NCBI GenBank assembly: GCA_937924465.1
Contig: CALDSP010000181.1
Span: 1 to 7,663 of the forward strand
Source of the DNA: an uncultured Leptospiraceae bacterium
GTDB lineage: Bacteria; Spirochaetota; Leptospiria; Leptospirales; Leptospiraceae
Direction of reading: 5' to 3'
Length of the DNA stretch: 7,663 bases
Shown here: positions 1 to 6,051 of the stretch, piece after piece
Layout: each line of letters starts with the position of its first letter
How positions within the stretch are numbered: position 1 is the first letter of the stretch
Position numbers and translations under genes: made by a program
The notes under the pieces: generated by a model
Told to the model about the DNA's origin: nothing
The model's input: the letters and a program-made list of their open reading frames with translations, nothing else
Database searches by the model: none

Positions 1-636
1 TTTTGCAACGGTCTCATTATATTTCTCGCTAGAGTAAAGACTAAAACTATGTTTATTGATTCCAGACTGATCTAAAAGGATTCCTACCATGGTAATTCCC
101 ATCCCAGCTCCTTCTGTGCTATCTCCATATTCCATAAAAAAATCAATTAAACTAGCAAAACTAGTTGCTTTCTTAAATTTGTCTCGAATTCTTTCCTCTT
201 CTTGTGCTAAAAGTGGGAAATTATTTTTTACTTTAATATTCATAACATCTTTAGAATAATAAAAAGTTGCAGTCACTGGAAAATTATATTTTATGAAGTC
301 ATCTTTAAACTTAACAATTTTGTCCTCAGTTAAATTAGATTTAAACTCAGATATACCCTTTTCATAGTCTTCAGGATTATTTATATCTAAATTCATTTTT
401 TTAAAAAGTACTCGCTTAACGTTTGCTTTAGTTGCATTTACAACAAGTTCCTTTGCAGAAGAATAACAAATTTCCATAAGATCCATTCTGTTAAATTGAG
501 TTAAAATAGTTTCACAAATAATTTTTAGAAGATTTTCCCCATAGTCACTCAAAAGATAAGTTTTAAATGAAATAACTTTATTTTTGTTTACAGCATTTGA
601 AATAATTGATTTTAACTCTTCTTCTGTTTTTTTCAA
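1..636 (-). CDS. GHKL-type ATPase-like protein (C-terminus cut by window edge)
   Basis: The visible 212 residues form an open frame that runs off the left edge. An N-box-like segment (ELVVNATKAN, residues 63-72) and a G-box-like glycine loop (GAGMGITMV, about 176-184) suggest a histidine-kinase/Hsp90-type ATP-binding fold. No H-box or dimerisation helix is seen before the N-box. The usual DxGxG box is not clear; the equivalent stretch reads IKVKNNFPLL (134-143). It may therefore be a stand-alone ATP-binding regulator rather than an ordinary sensor kinase. The start is TTG at 636: an in-frame TAG lies three codons upstream, and AGGGGTGG sits 6 nt before the TTG. A GTG just upstream belongs to another frame. 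The ATPase assignment rests on two motifs only. Its target and pathway cannot be read from the sequence. Confidence 0.7.
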   Translation of the reverse strand, partial: MKKTEEELKSIISNAVNKNKVISFKTYLLSDYGENLLKIICETILTQFNRMDLMEICYSSAKELVVNATKANVKRVLFKKMNLDINNPEDYEKGISEFKSNLTEDKIVKFKDDFIKYNFPVTATFYYSKDVMNIKVKNNFPLLAQEEERIRDKFKKATSFASLIDFFMEYGDSTEGAGMGITMVGILLDQSGINKHSFSLYSSEKYNETVAK

Positions 637-665
637 GTGATTCCACCCCTAAAAAATTTCTAACA

Positions 666-694
666 AGGATATAGAAAAAAAAAAAAATTGTCAA
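666..694 (-). promoter_or_regulatory. Predicted sigma70-like promoter of the GHKL-type gene
   Basis: Read on the minus strand, a perfect TTGACA (689-694) is followed after exactly 17 bp by TATCCT (666-671, 4 of 6 consensus). Transcription would start near 659, about 22 nt before the TTG start codon. Thirteen of the 17 spacer bases are a T homopolymer, so length changes in that run would alter promoter spacing. Confidence 0.5.
675..687. repeat. A13 homopolymer tract inside a promoter
   Basis: Thirteen consecutive A residues on the plus strand, preceded by G674 and followed by T688. The tract fills most of the spacer of the predicted minus-strand promoter and lies directly upstream of the predicted plus-strand -35 box. 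Runs of this length are prone to slipped-strand mispairing. Confidence 0.9.
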
Positions 695-715
695 GATAAA
701 ATACAAGAATAAGAT
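688..715 (+). promoter_or_regulatory. Predicted promoter of the small lipoprotein gene
   Basis: TTGTCA (688-693, 5 of 6 consensus) and TAAGAT (710-715, 4 of 6) are 16 bp apart. Transcription would start near 722, about 27 nt before the ATG. The -35 overlaps the -35 of the divergent promoter by five bases, so the two could compete for polymerase. An A-tract immediately upstream could act as an UP-like element. Confidence 0.4.
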
Positions 716-748
716 ACAAAAATAGCTATTTTTTAAAAGGAGAAATTT

Positions 749-913
749 ATGAAATGTACTCAAATTTTTGTTTTGGTTTTTGGAATTGCTTTGTTTGGAT
801 ACTGTTCTAGTTCGCAAGAAGTACCCGCTAAAAAATCCACTTCAGAAATAGATAAAGAAGAGGTACCAGCTCCTGCTAAACCAGCGCCTCTTCCAACTCC
901 TAAAAAGAAATAA
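749..913 (+). CDS. Small putative lipoprotein, 54 aa
   Basis: A short complete ORF with a strong SD (AAGGAG, 737-742) 6 nt before its ATG. The product starts MKCTQ, has a hydrophobic stretch (about residues 5-18) and then LFGYC with Cys19, followed by SSS. This looks like a signal peptide with a relaxed spirochaete-type lipobox; Tyr before the Cys is unusual. The mature part would be about 36 residues, made of a charged segment (KKSTSEIDKEE) and a Pro/Ala-rich tail (PAPAKPAPLPTPKKK). It has no recognisable domain. It would be a small envelope-anchored peptide, perhaps periplasmic. The stop codon lies 1 bp from the end of the convergent hydrolase gene. The gene looks real from SD, start and signal-like design, but lipidation is an inference. 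Confidence 0.65.
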   Translation: MKCTQIFVLVFGIALFGYCSSSQEVPAKKSTSEIDKEEVPAPAKPAPLPTPKKK

Positions 914-914
914 T

Positions 915-1808
915 TTACTTTGTGTAATTTAAAAAAGACTCTAGATTATGATTAAACCAATCTGGTCTTTCTCTGTGAACCCAATGATTCGCTTGGATTC
1001 TGAAAGTTTTTAGATTTCTTACAAAACTTTCAGTTTCATCATAAAGTTCGGGAGTGAGGGCTAGATCCTCTTCTGGAATAAATAAAGCCACAGGGGTTTG
1101 GATTGGGGTTCTTGGAAGTGGATGAATTCCAGACTGCATTGCTTCACGATAAAGGTTAATACAATTGATTGTATGAGTTTTTATTTCTTCAGGAGTCAGA
1201 TCTAGCATTGGATCATTTTCAGAAAGTCCACTATTTTGCATGAGGAATTTCCAGAGTTGGCCTCCAAAATTTTCCCATAGTAATTCTGGAAGAAAAGGTA
1301 TTTGAAATAAAAATATGTAGTAAGATTTTACAACTTGGTGTAATGCTTCATACATTTTAGTAGGTTGTAAAGTGAAAAATTTTCCAAATACATTCTTAAA
1401 AAACATCATAGGATGAGGACAAGAAACTGCAGAAAAAGATTTCACTCGAGCTTCTCTTTCAGGATTGGAAATATAACTCCATAAAATAATTGCTCCCCAG
1501 TCGTGACCTACAAGATGAATTTTTTCATCTTTGCCTACTAATTCAGTAATTACATGATCAACATCTTCAATCAAGTATTCAATTCTGTAGCCGCTTCTGT
1601 CAATTGGAGGAGTAGATTTTCCAGCTCCGCGAATATCAAAAGCTGCAACATGATACTTCTCAGAGAAGTAATCCAATTGTTTTGTCCATGATTTGTGAGT
1701 GTCGGGATAACCATGTATAAAAAGAATAGATTCTTGGTGGTCTTTTTTTTGAGATTCAACTAGAAAAAGATTTACACCATCTTTTCTAGGAATAAGTCTT
1801 GAATTCAT
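915..1808 (-). CDS. Alpha/beta hydrolase, epoxide-hydrolase-like
   Basis: A complete 297-residue protein of the alpha/beta hydrolase fold, of usual family length. It shows HGYP (32-35, oxyanion-hole motif), the nucleophile elbow GHDWG (101-105) with Asp103, and a cap region with SYYIFLFQIP (162-171) and NLYREAM (218-224) that offers candidate ring-opening tyrosines (Tyr163 or Tyr164, and Tyr220). The catalytic His is probably His275 in NHWVHRERP, and the acid probably Asp248 in PEEDLAL. The Asp nucleophile with paired cap tyrosines fits epoxide hydrolases better than esterases. No signal peptide, so cytoplasmic. SD AGGAGA (1813-1818) precedes the ATG and overlaps the stop codon of the upstream phosphatase gene, with only 8 bp between the genes, so the two are probably cotranscribed and translationally coupled. 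Substrate unknown; a haloalkane dehalogenase-like role is less likely. Confidence 0.88.
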   Translation of the reverse strand: MNSRLIPRKDGVNLFLVESQKKDHQESILFIHGYPDTHKSWTKQLDYFSEKYHVAAFDIRGAGKSTPPIDRSGYRIEYLIEDVDHVITELVGKDEKIHLVGHDWGAIILWSYISNPEREARVKSFSAVSCPHPMMFFKNVFGKFFTLQPTKMYEALHQVVKSYYIFLFQIPFLPELLWENFGGQLWKFLMQNSGLSENDPMLDLTPEEIKTHTINCINLYREAMQSGIHPLPRTPIQTPVALFIPEEDLALTPELYDETESFVRNLKTFRIQANHWVHRERPDWFNHNLESFLNYTK

Positions 1809-1816
1809 GAAGTCTC

Positions 1817-2581
1817 CTAATTGACAATTTTTGCAACAACGACGGTTATATTATCATGACCGCCATTTGTGTTTGCTGTGTCAATTAAAATACTTGGAAT
1901 ATCTTCTAAACTCTCTGAAGAACCTAAAATGAGCTGAATTTCTATGTCGCTTACCATCCCCGTCAATCCATCACTGCACAGTAAAAGTATGTCATTGGGT
2001 TGAATTTCTAATTTTTGATGTTTAGGTTCAATTTCATCAATTGCACCAATAGCTTGTGTAACAGCATTTCTTTGAGGGTGAAACGCTGCTTGTTCTTCCG
2101 TGATGATTCCTAGGCGAACTAACTCACTTACAAAGTTTTGATCTTCTGTAATTTGTTCTAAATTTTTGTTTCTGTATAAGTAAAGACGAGTATCTCCAAT
2201 TTGCGAAATATAAGCAATGTTTTCCTTTATGTAAACAAAAGTCCCAACAGAACCCATCCCTATGAGTTTAGGATTTTGTTTTACAATTTCTAGGCATCTC
2301 CTTTGAGCTTCAAGAATAGATGCTAAATTTGTTTCAAAAGGAGTAAGTCCATTTTGGATAGCACAATAGAAGGATGCTTCAATGACTTGAAGAGAAGCAG
2401 TTTCCCCTGCAGCGGCTCCCCCCATTCCATCAGCTACAACTAAAAAAATTCCAGTGTCTGTAGAAATGGGGGTATGAATATTCCCTGTCTTTTGAGAGTA
2501 AACATCTAGAATTAGAAAATTATCCTCGTTATTTTCACGAATACGCCCTACATCCGTACTTCCATAAGCTACAACTTTCAT
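1817..2581 (-). CDS. PP2C-family Ser/Thr protein phosphatase (Stp1/PrpC type)
   Basis: A complete 254-residue single-domain PPM/PP2C phosphatase, the usual length of bacterial PrpC/Stp enzymes. In order: RENNEDNF (15-22, Asp20), VADGMGG (49-55, Asp51/Gly52 metal site), ISQIGDTRLYLYR (125-137, Asp130), HPQRNAVTQAIG (168-179), CSDGLTGMVSD (202-212, Asp204) and GGHDNITVVV (240-249, Asp243). All metal-binding aspartates of the family are present, so it should be an active Mn/Mg-dependent phosphatase that removes phosphate from Ser/Thr of cytoplasmic proteins. No membrane or sensor domain is fused. No strong SD is seen before the ATG. No partner kinase lies in the window; the downstream neighbour is the hydrolase gene. 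PP2C members that oppose Hanks-type kinases or act on anti-sigma-antagonists are both possible. Confidence 0.95.
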   Translation of the reverse strand: MKVVAYGSTDVGRIRENNEDNFLILDVYSQKTGNIHTPISTDTGIFLVVADGMGGAAAGETASLQVIEASFYCAIQNGLTPFETNLASILEAQRRCLEIVKQNPKLIGMGSVGTFVYIKENIAYISQIGDTRLYLYRNKNLEQITEDQNFVSELVRLGIITEEQAAFHPQRNAVTQAIGAIDEIEPKHQKLEIQPNDILLLCSDGLTGMVSDIEIQLILGSSESLEDIPSILIDTANTNGGHDNITVVVAKIVN

Positions 2582-2656
2582 TTCAGATTAAATCTGTTTT
2601 AAAAGGATTAGAAAACAAGCACTTTTAGAAAAAATTGATATTTCTGAAAAAAAAAT

Positions 2657-2684
2657 TCTATACTTATTTTCATTCCATTTACAA
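2657..2684 (-). promoter_or_regulatory. Candidate promoter of the phosphatase-hydrolase operon
   Basis: On the minus strand TTGTAA (2679-2684, 4 of 6) and TATAGA (2657-2662, 4 of 6) are 16 bp apart. They would give a leader of about 70 nt before the phosphatase ATG. The match is moderate in a very AT-rich region. Confidence 0.28.
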
Positions 2685-2792
2685 GAGGTATACTTTTGAG
2701 AAAGAATTTTTCCATTCAAGTTCAAATTTTAGAAAGCTTCATGAAAATAAATAAATGCAAGAAAAAGCTAATTTACTAATTTACAAAAAAAC

Positions 2793-2820
2793 TTTTCAAT
2801 TTATTAGTATCCATTAAAAT
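2793..2820 (+). promoter_or_regulatory. Candidate promoter of the 432-aa HD-GYP-like gene
   Basis: TTTTCA (2793-2798, 4 of 6) and TAAAAT (2815-2820, 5 of 6) are 16 bp apart, with a leader of about 50 nt before the ATG at 2878. The rest of the 296-bp divergent region (2582-2877) holds A/T runs but no open frame, RNA gene or strong repeat that I can support. Confidence 0.25.
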
Positions 2821-2877
2821 AATTTGAATCTAGAGTAAAATAAATGTTATCCTTGTATTGTTTGTGGAGACAAAATT

Positions 2878-4176
2878 ATGATAATCCGTGCAGATGAAAT
2901 AGAATTTGGTAGTGCGAGTGAGTTTTATAAATTTATTACAATCAATGATTTAATTGGGATAGCGCAGCTCAAAGAACCTTTGTTAGATGCAAATGGAAAT
3001 TTATTGATTAAAGACAAAGTAAGACTAAATGAATCAATTTTAAAAAAAATTACTAATTTAGAAGGAAAATATGTTTCTACACTAAAGCTAATCATTAATC
3101 AAGAAGTGATTCTTAAATTAGGAATTAGAATCTCAAAAGAAATTATTTCCAAAATAGAAAGCCAAGATAACTATTCTATTTTATACCATCTTTTTGAAAA
3201 TAATCAAACAGGAGTGAACAACTACAAAGGAATTATAGAAAACTCTTTTTATAATCCTAAGATTGCTTTATTTTTGTTTCGAATTTTAAATGAGAAAAAA
3301 GAATTTTTTGACTATATTGCAAATCTTGGATTATATACTCTAGCGGCTGTAATTCAAAATACCTATACAATTCGTTTTGTAAATCGTTATGCTTTTTTAA
3401 CAGGAATTTTGTGTGATGCTTGTTTAATGGATACAGAATATTGGCAGAATCCAATTACAAACGGACAAGACTTGACTCTTATTGCGAAATCCAGTGCTGC
3501 TTACCTTGCTAGGTATAATATGCCTCTCCCTATTATACAAGCTATTTCTTCTTGTGATTTCCAATCTATACAATTAGAACACAATCCTTCTTTGCGAGTA
3601 AGTTTAACAACACTGAATAATATCTATACTTCTATAGAAATAGCAATCGAGTACAAAGATGCCGGTACGATTGAACCGGAAGAGCCTTCTGAGGAGGAGA
3701 ATCCAGAATTAGTAGAAACTGTAGCTCAAGCCCTAAAAATAGCAAAGTTTATTATTATTTTACAAAAAAAATTACATACAGTGGAAAAGATGGCGGAGAA
3801 ATTAATTACTATTTTTTCTTATAATACCGAAAAAGGTGTATTTCGTAAAGATTTAGCAGATCCTATGATTGCTATGTTTAAAGAATATAAAGAGTCCGTG
3901 TCTAAAGCTCGACGAATTGCGGCAGTAGAAAATATGTGCCTTTATAAGCCTTCCGCTTGGGCTTATCCCAAACCTGAGCCATCTCAAATTATATGTAAAA
4001 ATAGAGTGATTGATTGTCCCAATATAGAAATAGGTTGGAACCTAAGTGTTTTTTCTGAAAAAGATGCTCTTGGTTATCTTGGAACAAAATTATTTCCTGG
4101 TCAATATTTAAAATGCAAATTAGAAAAATATTTATTTCCAGAACAAGAACCAAAGCAAAATAAAAAATTGCGATAG
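2878..4176 (+). CDS. Degenerate HD-GYP-like protein, 432 aa
   Basis: A complete ORF with GGAG (2866-2869) 8 nt before the ATG. Residues about 24-60 (LKEPLLDANGNLLIKDKVRL in the centre) resemble the N-terminal segment common in HD-GYP proteins. The mostly helical middle (about 145-260) follows an HD-GYP-like pattern: GILCDACL (176-183) sits where LLHDIGK is expected, and AISSCDF (222-228) where the HHE segment is expected. An acidic linker (EPEEPSEEENPE, 266-277) separates this from further helices (280-350). The last ~80 residues hold Cys354, Cys373, Cys380 and Cys413 and match nothing I know. If the alignment is right, the metal-binding His residues are lost and the protein would bind or regulate rather than cleave cyclic-di-GMP. 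No signal peptide or membrane segment. The gene probably stands alone, ended by the hairpin at 4237-4266. The family call is an inference from pattern. Confidence 0.6.
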   Translation: MIIRADEIEFGSASEFYKFITINDLIGIAQLKEPLLDANGNLLIKDKVRLNESILKKITNLEGKYVSTLKLIINQEVILKLGIRISKEIISKIESQDNYSILYHLFENNQTGVNNYKGIIENSFYNPKIALFLFRILNEKKEFFDYIANLGLYTLAAVIQNTYTIRFVNRYAFLTGILCDACLMDTEYWQNPITNGQDLTLIAKSSAAYLARYNMPLPIIQAISSCDFQSIQLEHNPSLRVSLTTLNNIYTSIEIAIEYKDAGTIEPEEPSEEENPELVETVAQALKIAKFIIILQKKLHTVEKMAEKLITIFSYNTEKGVFRKDLADPMIAMFKEYKESVSKARRIAAVENMCLYKPSAWAYPKPEPSQIICKNRVIDCPNIEIGWNLSVFSEKDALGYLGTKLFPGQYLKCKLEKYLFPEQEPKQNKKLR

Positions 4177-4236
4177 TGTGTCTGAATCAAAAAAACAGCT
4201 AAAAAAAATTTTATATTCTCCGATAGTAATGAAAGG

Positions 4237-4266
4237 ATTATGAAATTTTATTTCATAATTTTTTTT
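4237..4266 (+). terminator. Rho-independent terminator after the HD-GYP-like gene
   Basis: A perfect inverted repeat, ATTATGAAAT (4237-4246) and ATTTCATAAT (4250-4259), with a 3-nt loop, leads into eight T residues (4259-4266). The stem has only two G:C pairs, so it is weak in thermodynamic terms, but stem plus T-run is the classic arrangement. It lies 60 bp after the stop codon and would separate this gene from the thioesterase. Confidence 0.6.
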
Positions 4267-4302
4267 AATTGACAAAAAATTCATTTAGAGAGTTTTAGTT
4301 TT

Positions 4303-4707
4303 ATGAAGTCAGCGCCAAAAAAAAATATTAGTTTTGGTTCTAGTCCAGACAATGAAGATGGTCTTCAATTAAAAATCACTTTTGATGAAGATACAAAGAC
4401 TGCATATGGAGACTACACTTGCCCACCTAAGTTTCAAGGTGCGCCAGATACTATTCACCCAGGAATTATCGCTACCATTCTCGACGAAGTCATGTCAAAA
4501 ATTAACGAAGCTATGAATTTTGAAACTATGACAGGGGAGTTGACTATTCGTTATTTGCAACCTGCTTACGTAAATGAGCCTTTGCACTTACGGGGTTGGT
4601 TTGTAAAGAAAAACAAAAAAGTAATTGAAAATCGAGCAGAAATTGAAAACGAAATAGGCAAAATTGTAGCTCGTGGAAAAGGTAAGTACCTAGAAGCGGG
4701 AGATTGA
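4303..4707 (+). CDS. Hotdog-fold thioesterase, PaaI/4HBT family
   Basis: A complete 134-residue single-domain protein of normal size for the PaaI-like hotdog family. The diagnostic helix region is FQGAPDTIHPGIIATILDE (44-62): the usual form is HGG followed by a helix with a catalytic Asp/Glu, here HPG (52-54) and Asp61-Glu62. The beta-strand segment GELTIRYLQPAYVNEPL (78-94) is also typical. The family hydrolyses acyl-CoA thioesters in the cytoplasm as dimers or tetramers; this one's substrate cannot be read from sequence. Pro53 in place of the common Gly is a small departure. The SD is weak (GAGAG, about 10 nt before the ATG). A perfect TTGACA lies at 4269-4274 but has no well-placed -10. 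The gene ends 8 bp before a tRNA-Leu on the same strand and may share its transcript. Confidence 0.85.
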   Translation: MKSAPKKNISFGSSPDNEDGLQLKITFDEDTKTAYGDYTCPPKFQGAPDTIHPGIIATILDEVMSKINEAMNFETMTGELTIRYLQPAYVNEPLHLRGWFVKKNKKVIENRAEIENEIGKIVARGKGKYLEAGD

Positions 4708-4715
4708 CCAAAACT

Positions 4716-4799
4716 GCCGATGTGGTGAAATTGGTAGACGCAGTGGACTCAAAATCCACCGAGGGCAACCTCGTGTCGGTTCGACTCCGACCATCGGCA
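4716..4799 (+). tRNA. tRNA-Leu, anticodon CAA
   Basis: A complete cloverleaf folds by eye. Acceptor stem GCCGATG (4716-4722) pairs with CATCGGC (4792-4798), with discriminator A4799. The D-arm contains TTGGTAGACGC. Anticodon stem GTGGA/TCCAC (4743-4747 and 4755-4759) closes the loop CTCAAAA, with anticodon CAA at 4750-4752, reading UUG. A long variable arm, CGAGG/CCTCG around GCAA (4760-4773), marks class II. T-arm GTCGG/CCGAC (4775-4779 and 4787-4791) holds TTCGACT. The 3' CCA is not encoded (CTA follows), so it must be added by a CCA-adding enzyme. No promoter is evident in the 8 bp after the thioesterase gene, so cotranscription and processing are likely. Confidence 0.97.
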
Positions 4800-5270
4800 C
4801 TAAGTGGTAGCGGTTACTTCAGCTAATTCTTCAGAGGTCAAGATTTTTTCTATATCCATTAAAATAATAAATTTATTATCTTTTTTGGCTACTCCTATAA
4901 TATACCTAGAAGACATACCTTTTACAGAAGGAGGTGGAGGATCTATTTGATCGGGCGAAAAACGAACAACGTGAGAAACCTTATCTACAATGACGCCTAA
5001 CGACTTGCCATCAATTTTTACAATAATAGCACGATTCATTTGAGAGTCATGTGCTTTTTTGTTTACAATTTTTTTACTTAAGTCAATCATATTTACTACT
5101 TTCCCACGAATGTCCATAAGTCCTACATAATAATCTTGAGATTTTGGAACTTTAATGAGATTCGTAACTTTTACAATTTCTTCCACATTAGCAATAGAGA
5201 TTGCATAGTCCTCGTCTCCGATTGTAAAAGTGATGTATTGTTCGTTTAAATGATTTTCAGACTTTGCCAT
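4800..5270 (-). CDS. cheW: Chemotaxis adaptor protein CheW
   Basis: A complete 156-residue single-domain CheW of family length. The typical features are in order: QYITFTIGDEDYAISIANVEE (11-31, start of the domain), VPKSQDYYVGLMDIRGKVVN (41-60) with IRG in place of the usual NLRG and Arg55 at the conserved receptor/kinase-contact position, MIDLSKKI (61-68), LGVIVDKVSHVVRF (91-104) and IIGVAKKDNKFIILMDIEKIL (124-144). CheW couples chemoreceptors to the kinase CheA under the inner membrane. The usual PVIDL is NMIDL here, and a PPPP stretch (111-114) interrupts the loop. There is no clear SD; the start lies 9 nt after the upstream gene's stop, so translational coupling is likely. The stop codon directly abuts the tRNA-Leu on the other strand. 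No cheA, receptor or other chemotaxis gene is nearby. Confidence 0.95.
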   Translation of the reverse strand: MAKSENHLNEQYITFTIGDEDYAISIANVEEIVKVTNLIKVPKSQDYYVGLMDIRGKVVNMIDLSKKIVNKKAHDSQMNRAIIVKIDGKSLGVIVDKVSHVVRFSPDQIDPPPPSVKGMSSRYIIGVAKKDNKFIILMDIEKILTSEELAEVTATT

Positions 5271-5279
5271 ATAAAGTTT

Positions 5280-6002
5280 CTAATACAATGTATAACCTGT
5301 GTAAAAAAAATAACTTCCAAACCCAAGAAACAAAAGAACTTTTAAGATTTGTGGACGTCTCTTTCGAAATATCCAATCAATTCCCCCTGATAAAATACCA
5401 TAAAAAGCAAGCACCCAACCAAGCAACACAAAATCAAAAAAATGGTAATACAAAAATCCACCTAAAGAAAACCCTAAGGCAGAATCTTGTAAGCCATCTT
5501 TTACTTCTTTCCATGTGGGTAAGTTATTTTTGGAAAAAATGTTTACACTTTTCCCAAAAAATTTTTTTAAAAAATTAGGCTTAACTTTTACTTCAGAGGA
5601 ATTGGTAGTTTCTACTTCCAAATCTTTTGTAGAAGAAACTGTATGAGGCAACCACAAAATGCCATACACACCTCCAATGCATTTTAAGGCTTCTTCATCT
5701 GGCAAGGCAGAAAAAATAATTTTAAAAGGTTCAAACTTCTTTTTTAATGGAATAGAAACTCCTGTATTCACCTCTCTTTCCCGTATGATAGTACCTTTCT
5801 TAATAGTGCAGCTGTAACAAGCTCCTTTTTCGGTAACGGGCTCCAATTGCAGTTTCACAAGACCTTCGTGCAAATTTGCCTCTATTTGGAGTATATCCCC
5901 AGATGGAGTTTTTGCTTGATAACATTTGCGAAAACCCTGCGTAGAAGGTCTTGATCTTTTCCACCATGTCCGAAATTTTTCATACTCTAAATTATATGGC
6001 AT
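5280..6002 (-). CDS. Uncharacterised 240-aa protein with C-terminal membrane segments
   Basis: I do not recognise this protein. The first ~120 residues look soluble and mixed beta, with Cys27, a CYSC motif (62-65) and Cys107 that could form disulphides or bind metal. A hydrophilic, Ser/Lys-rich linker follows (about 121-170). The C-terminus is hydrophobic: about 176-212 (FVLLGWVLAFYGILSGG in its centre) could form one or two membrane passes, then a positive turn RKRRPQ (213-218), then a last pass at about 220-239. The basic turn suggests a cytoplasmic loop between the last two segments. No signal peptide at the N-terminus, so the soluble domain is probably cytoplasmic, though topology is not certain. 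The start lies 49 bp after the small ribosomal-protein gene and has no strong SD. cheW follows after 9 bp, so the two are cotranscribed; whether it acts in chemotaxis is unknown. Confidence 0.8.
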   Translation of the reverse strand: MPYNLEYEKFRTWWKRSRPSTQGFRKCYQAKTPSGDILQIEANLHEGLVKLQLEPVTEKGACYSCTIKKGTIIREREVNTGVSIPLKKKFEPFKIIFSALPDEEALKCIGGVYGILWLPHTVSSTKDLEVETTNSSEVKVKPNFLKKFFGKSVNIFSKNNLPTWKEVKDGLQDSALGFSLGGFLYYHFFDFVLLGWVLAFYGILSGGIDWIFRKRRPQILKVLLFLGFGSYFFYTGYTLY

Positions 6003-6051
6003 GCTAAGTATATCGGAATATTTTTTGAAACACTAAAGAAAGTTGAATTCC

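Noticed and set aside
578..817. Minus-strand open frame of 79 codons covering the lipoprotein start and the promoter region
   Set aside because: Its translation is low-complexity (poly-Phe from the T-run). It lies across both predicted promoters and antisense to the lipoprotein start. The GHKL frame with its own SD explains the overlapping part better.
1571..1759. Minus-strand 62-codon frame inside the hydrolase gene
   Set aside because: Out-of-frame shadow of the alpha/beta hydrolase, whose motifs are continuous in the main frame.
3257..3454. Minus-strand 65-codon frame inside the HD-GYP-like gene
   Set aside because: Antisense to a gene with a clear SD and full-length frame; no motif of its own.
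4269..4299. Perfect TTGACA before the thioesterase gene as a full promoter
   Set aside because: The only -10-like string (TTTAGT, 4294-4299) is 19 bp away and would start transcription at or inside the ATG. A leaderless transcript cannot be excluded, but the case is too weak to list.
4544..4768. Minus-strand frame across the thioesterase end and tRNA-Leu
   Set aside because: It would include the complement of a perfect tRNA and shows no domain.
5264..5578. Plus-strand 104-codon frame antisense to the membrane protein gene
   Set aside because: No SD and no recognisable features. It mirrors the AT-rich membrane-coding region on the other strand.
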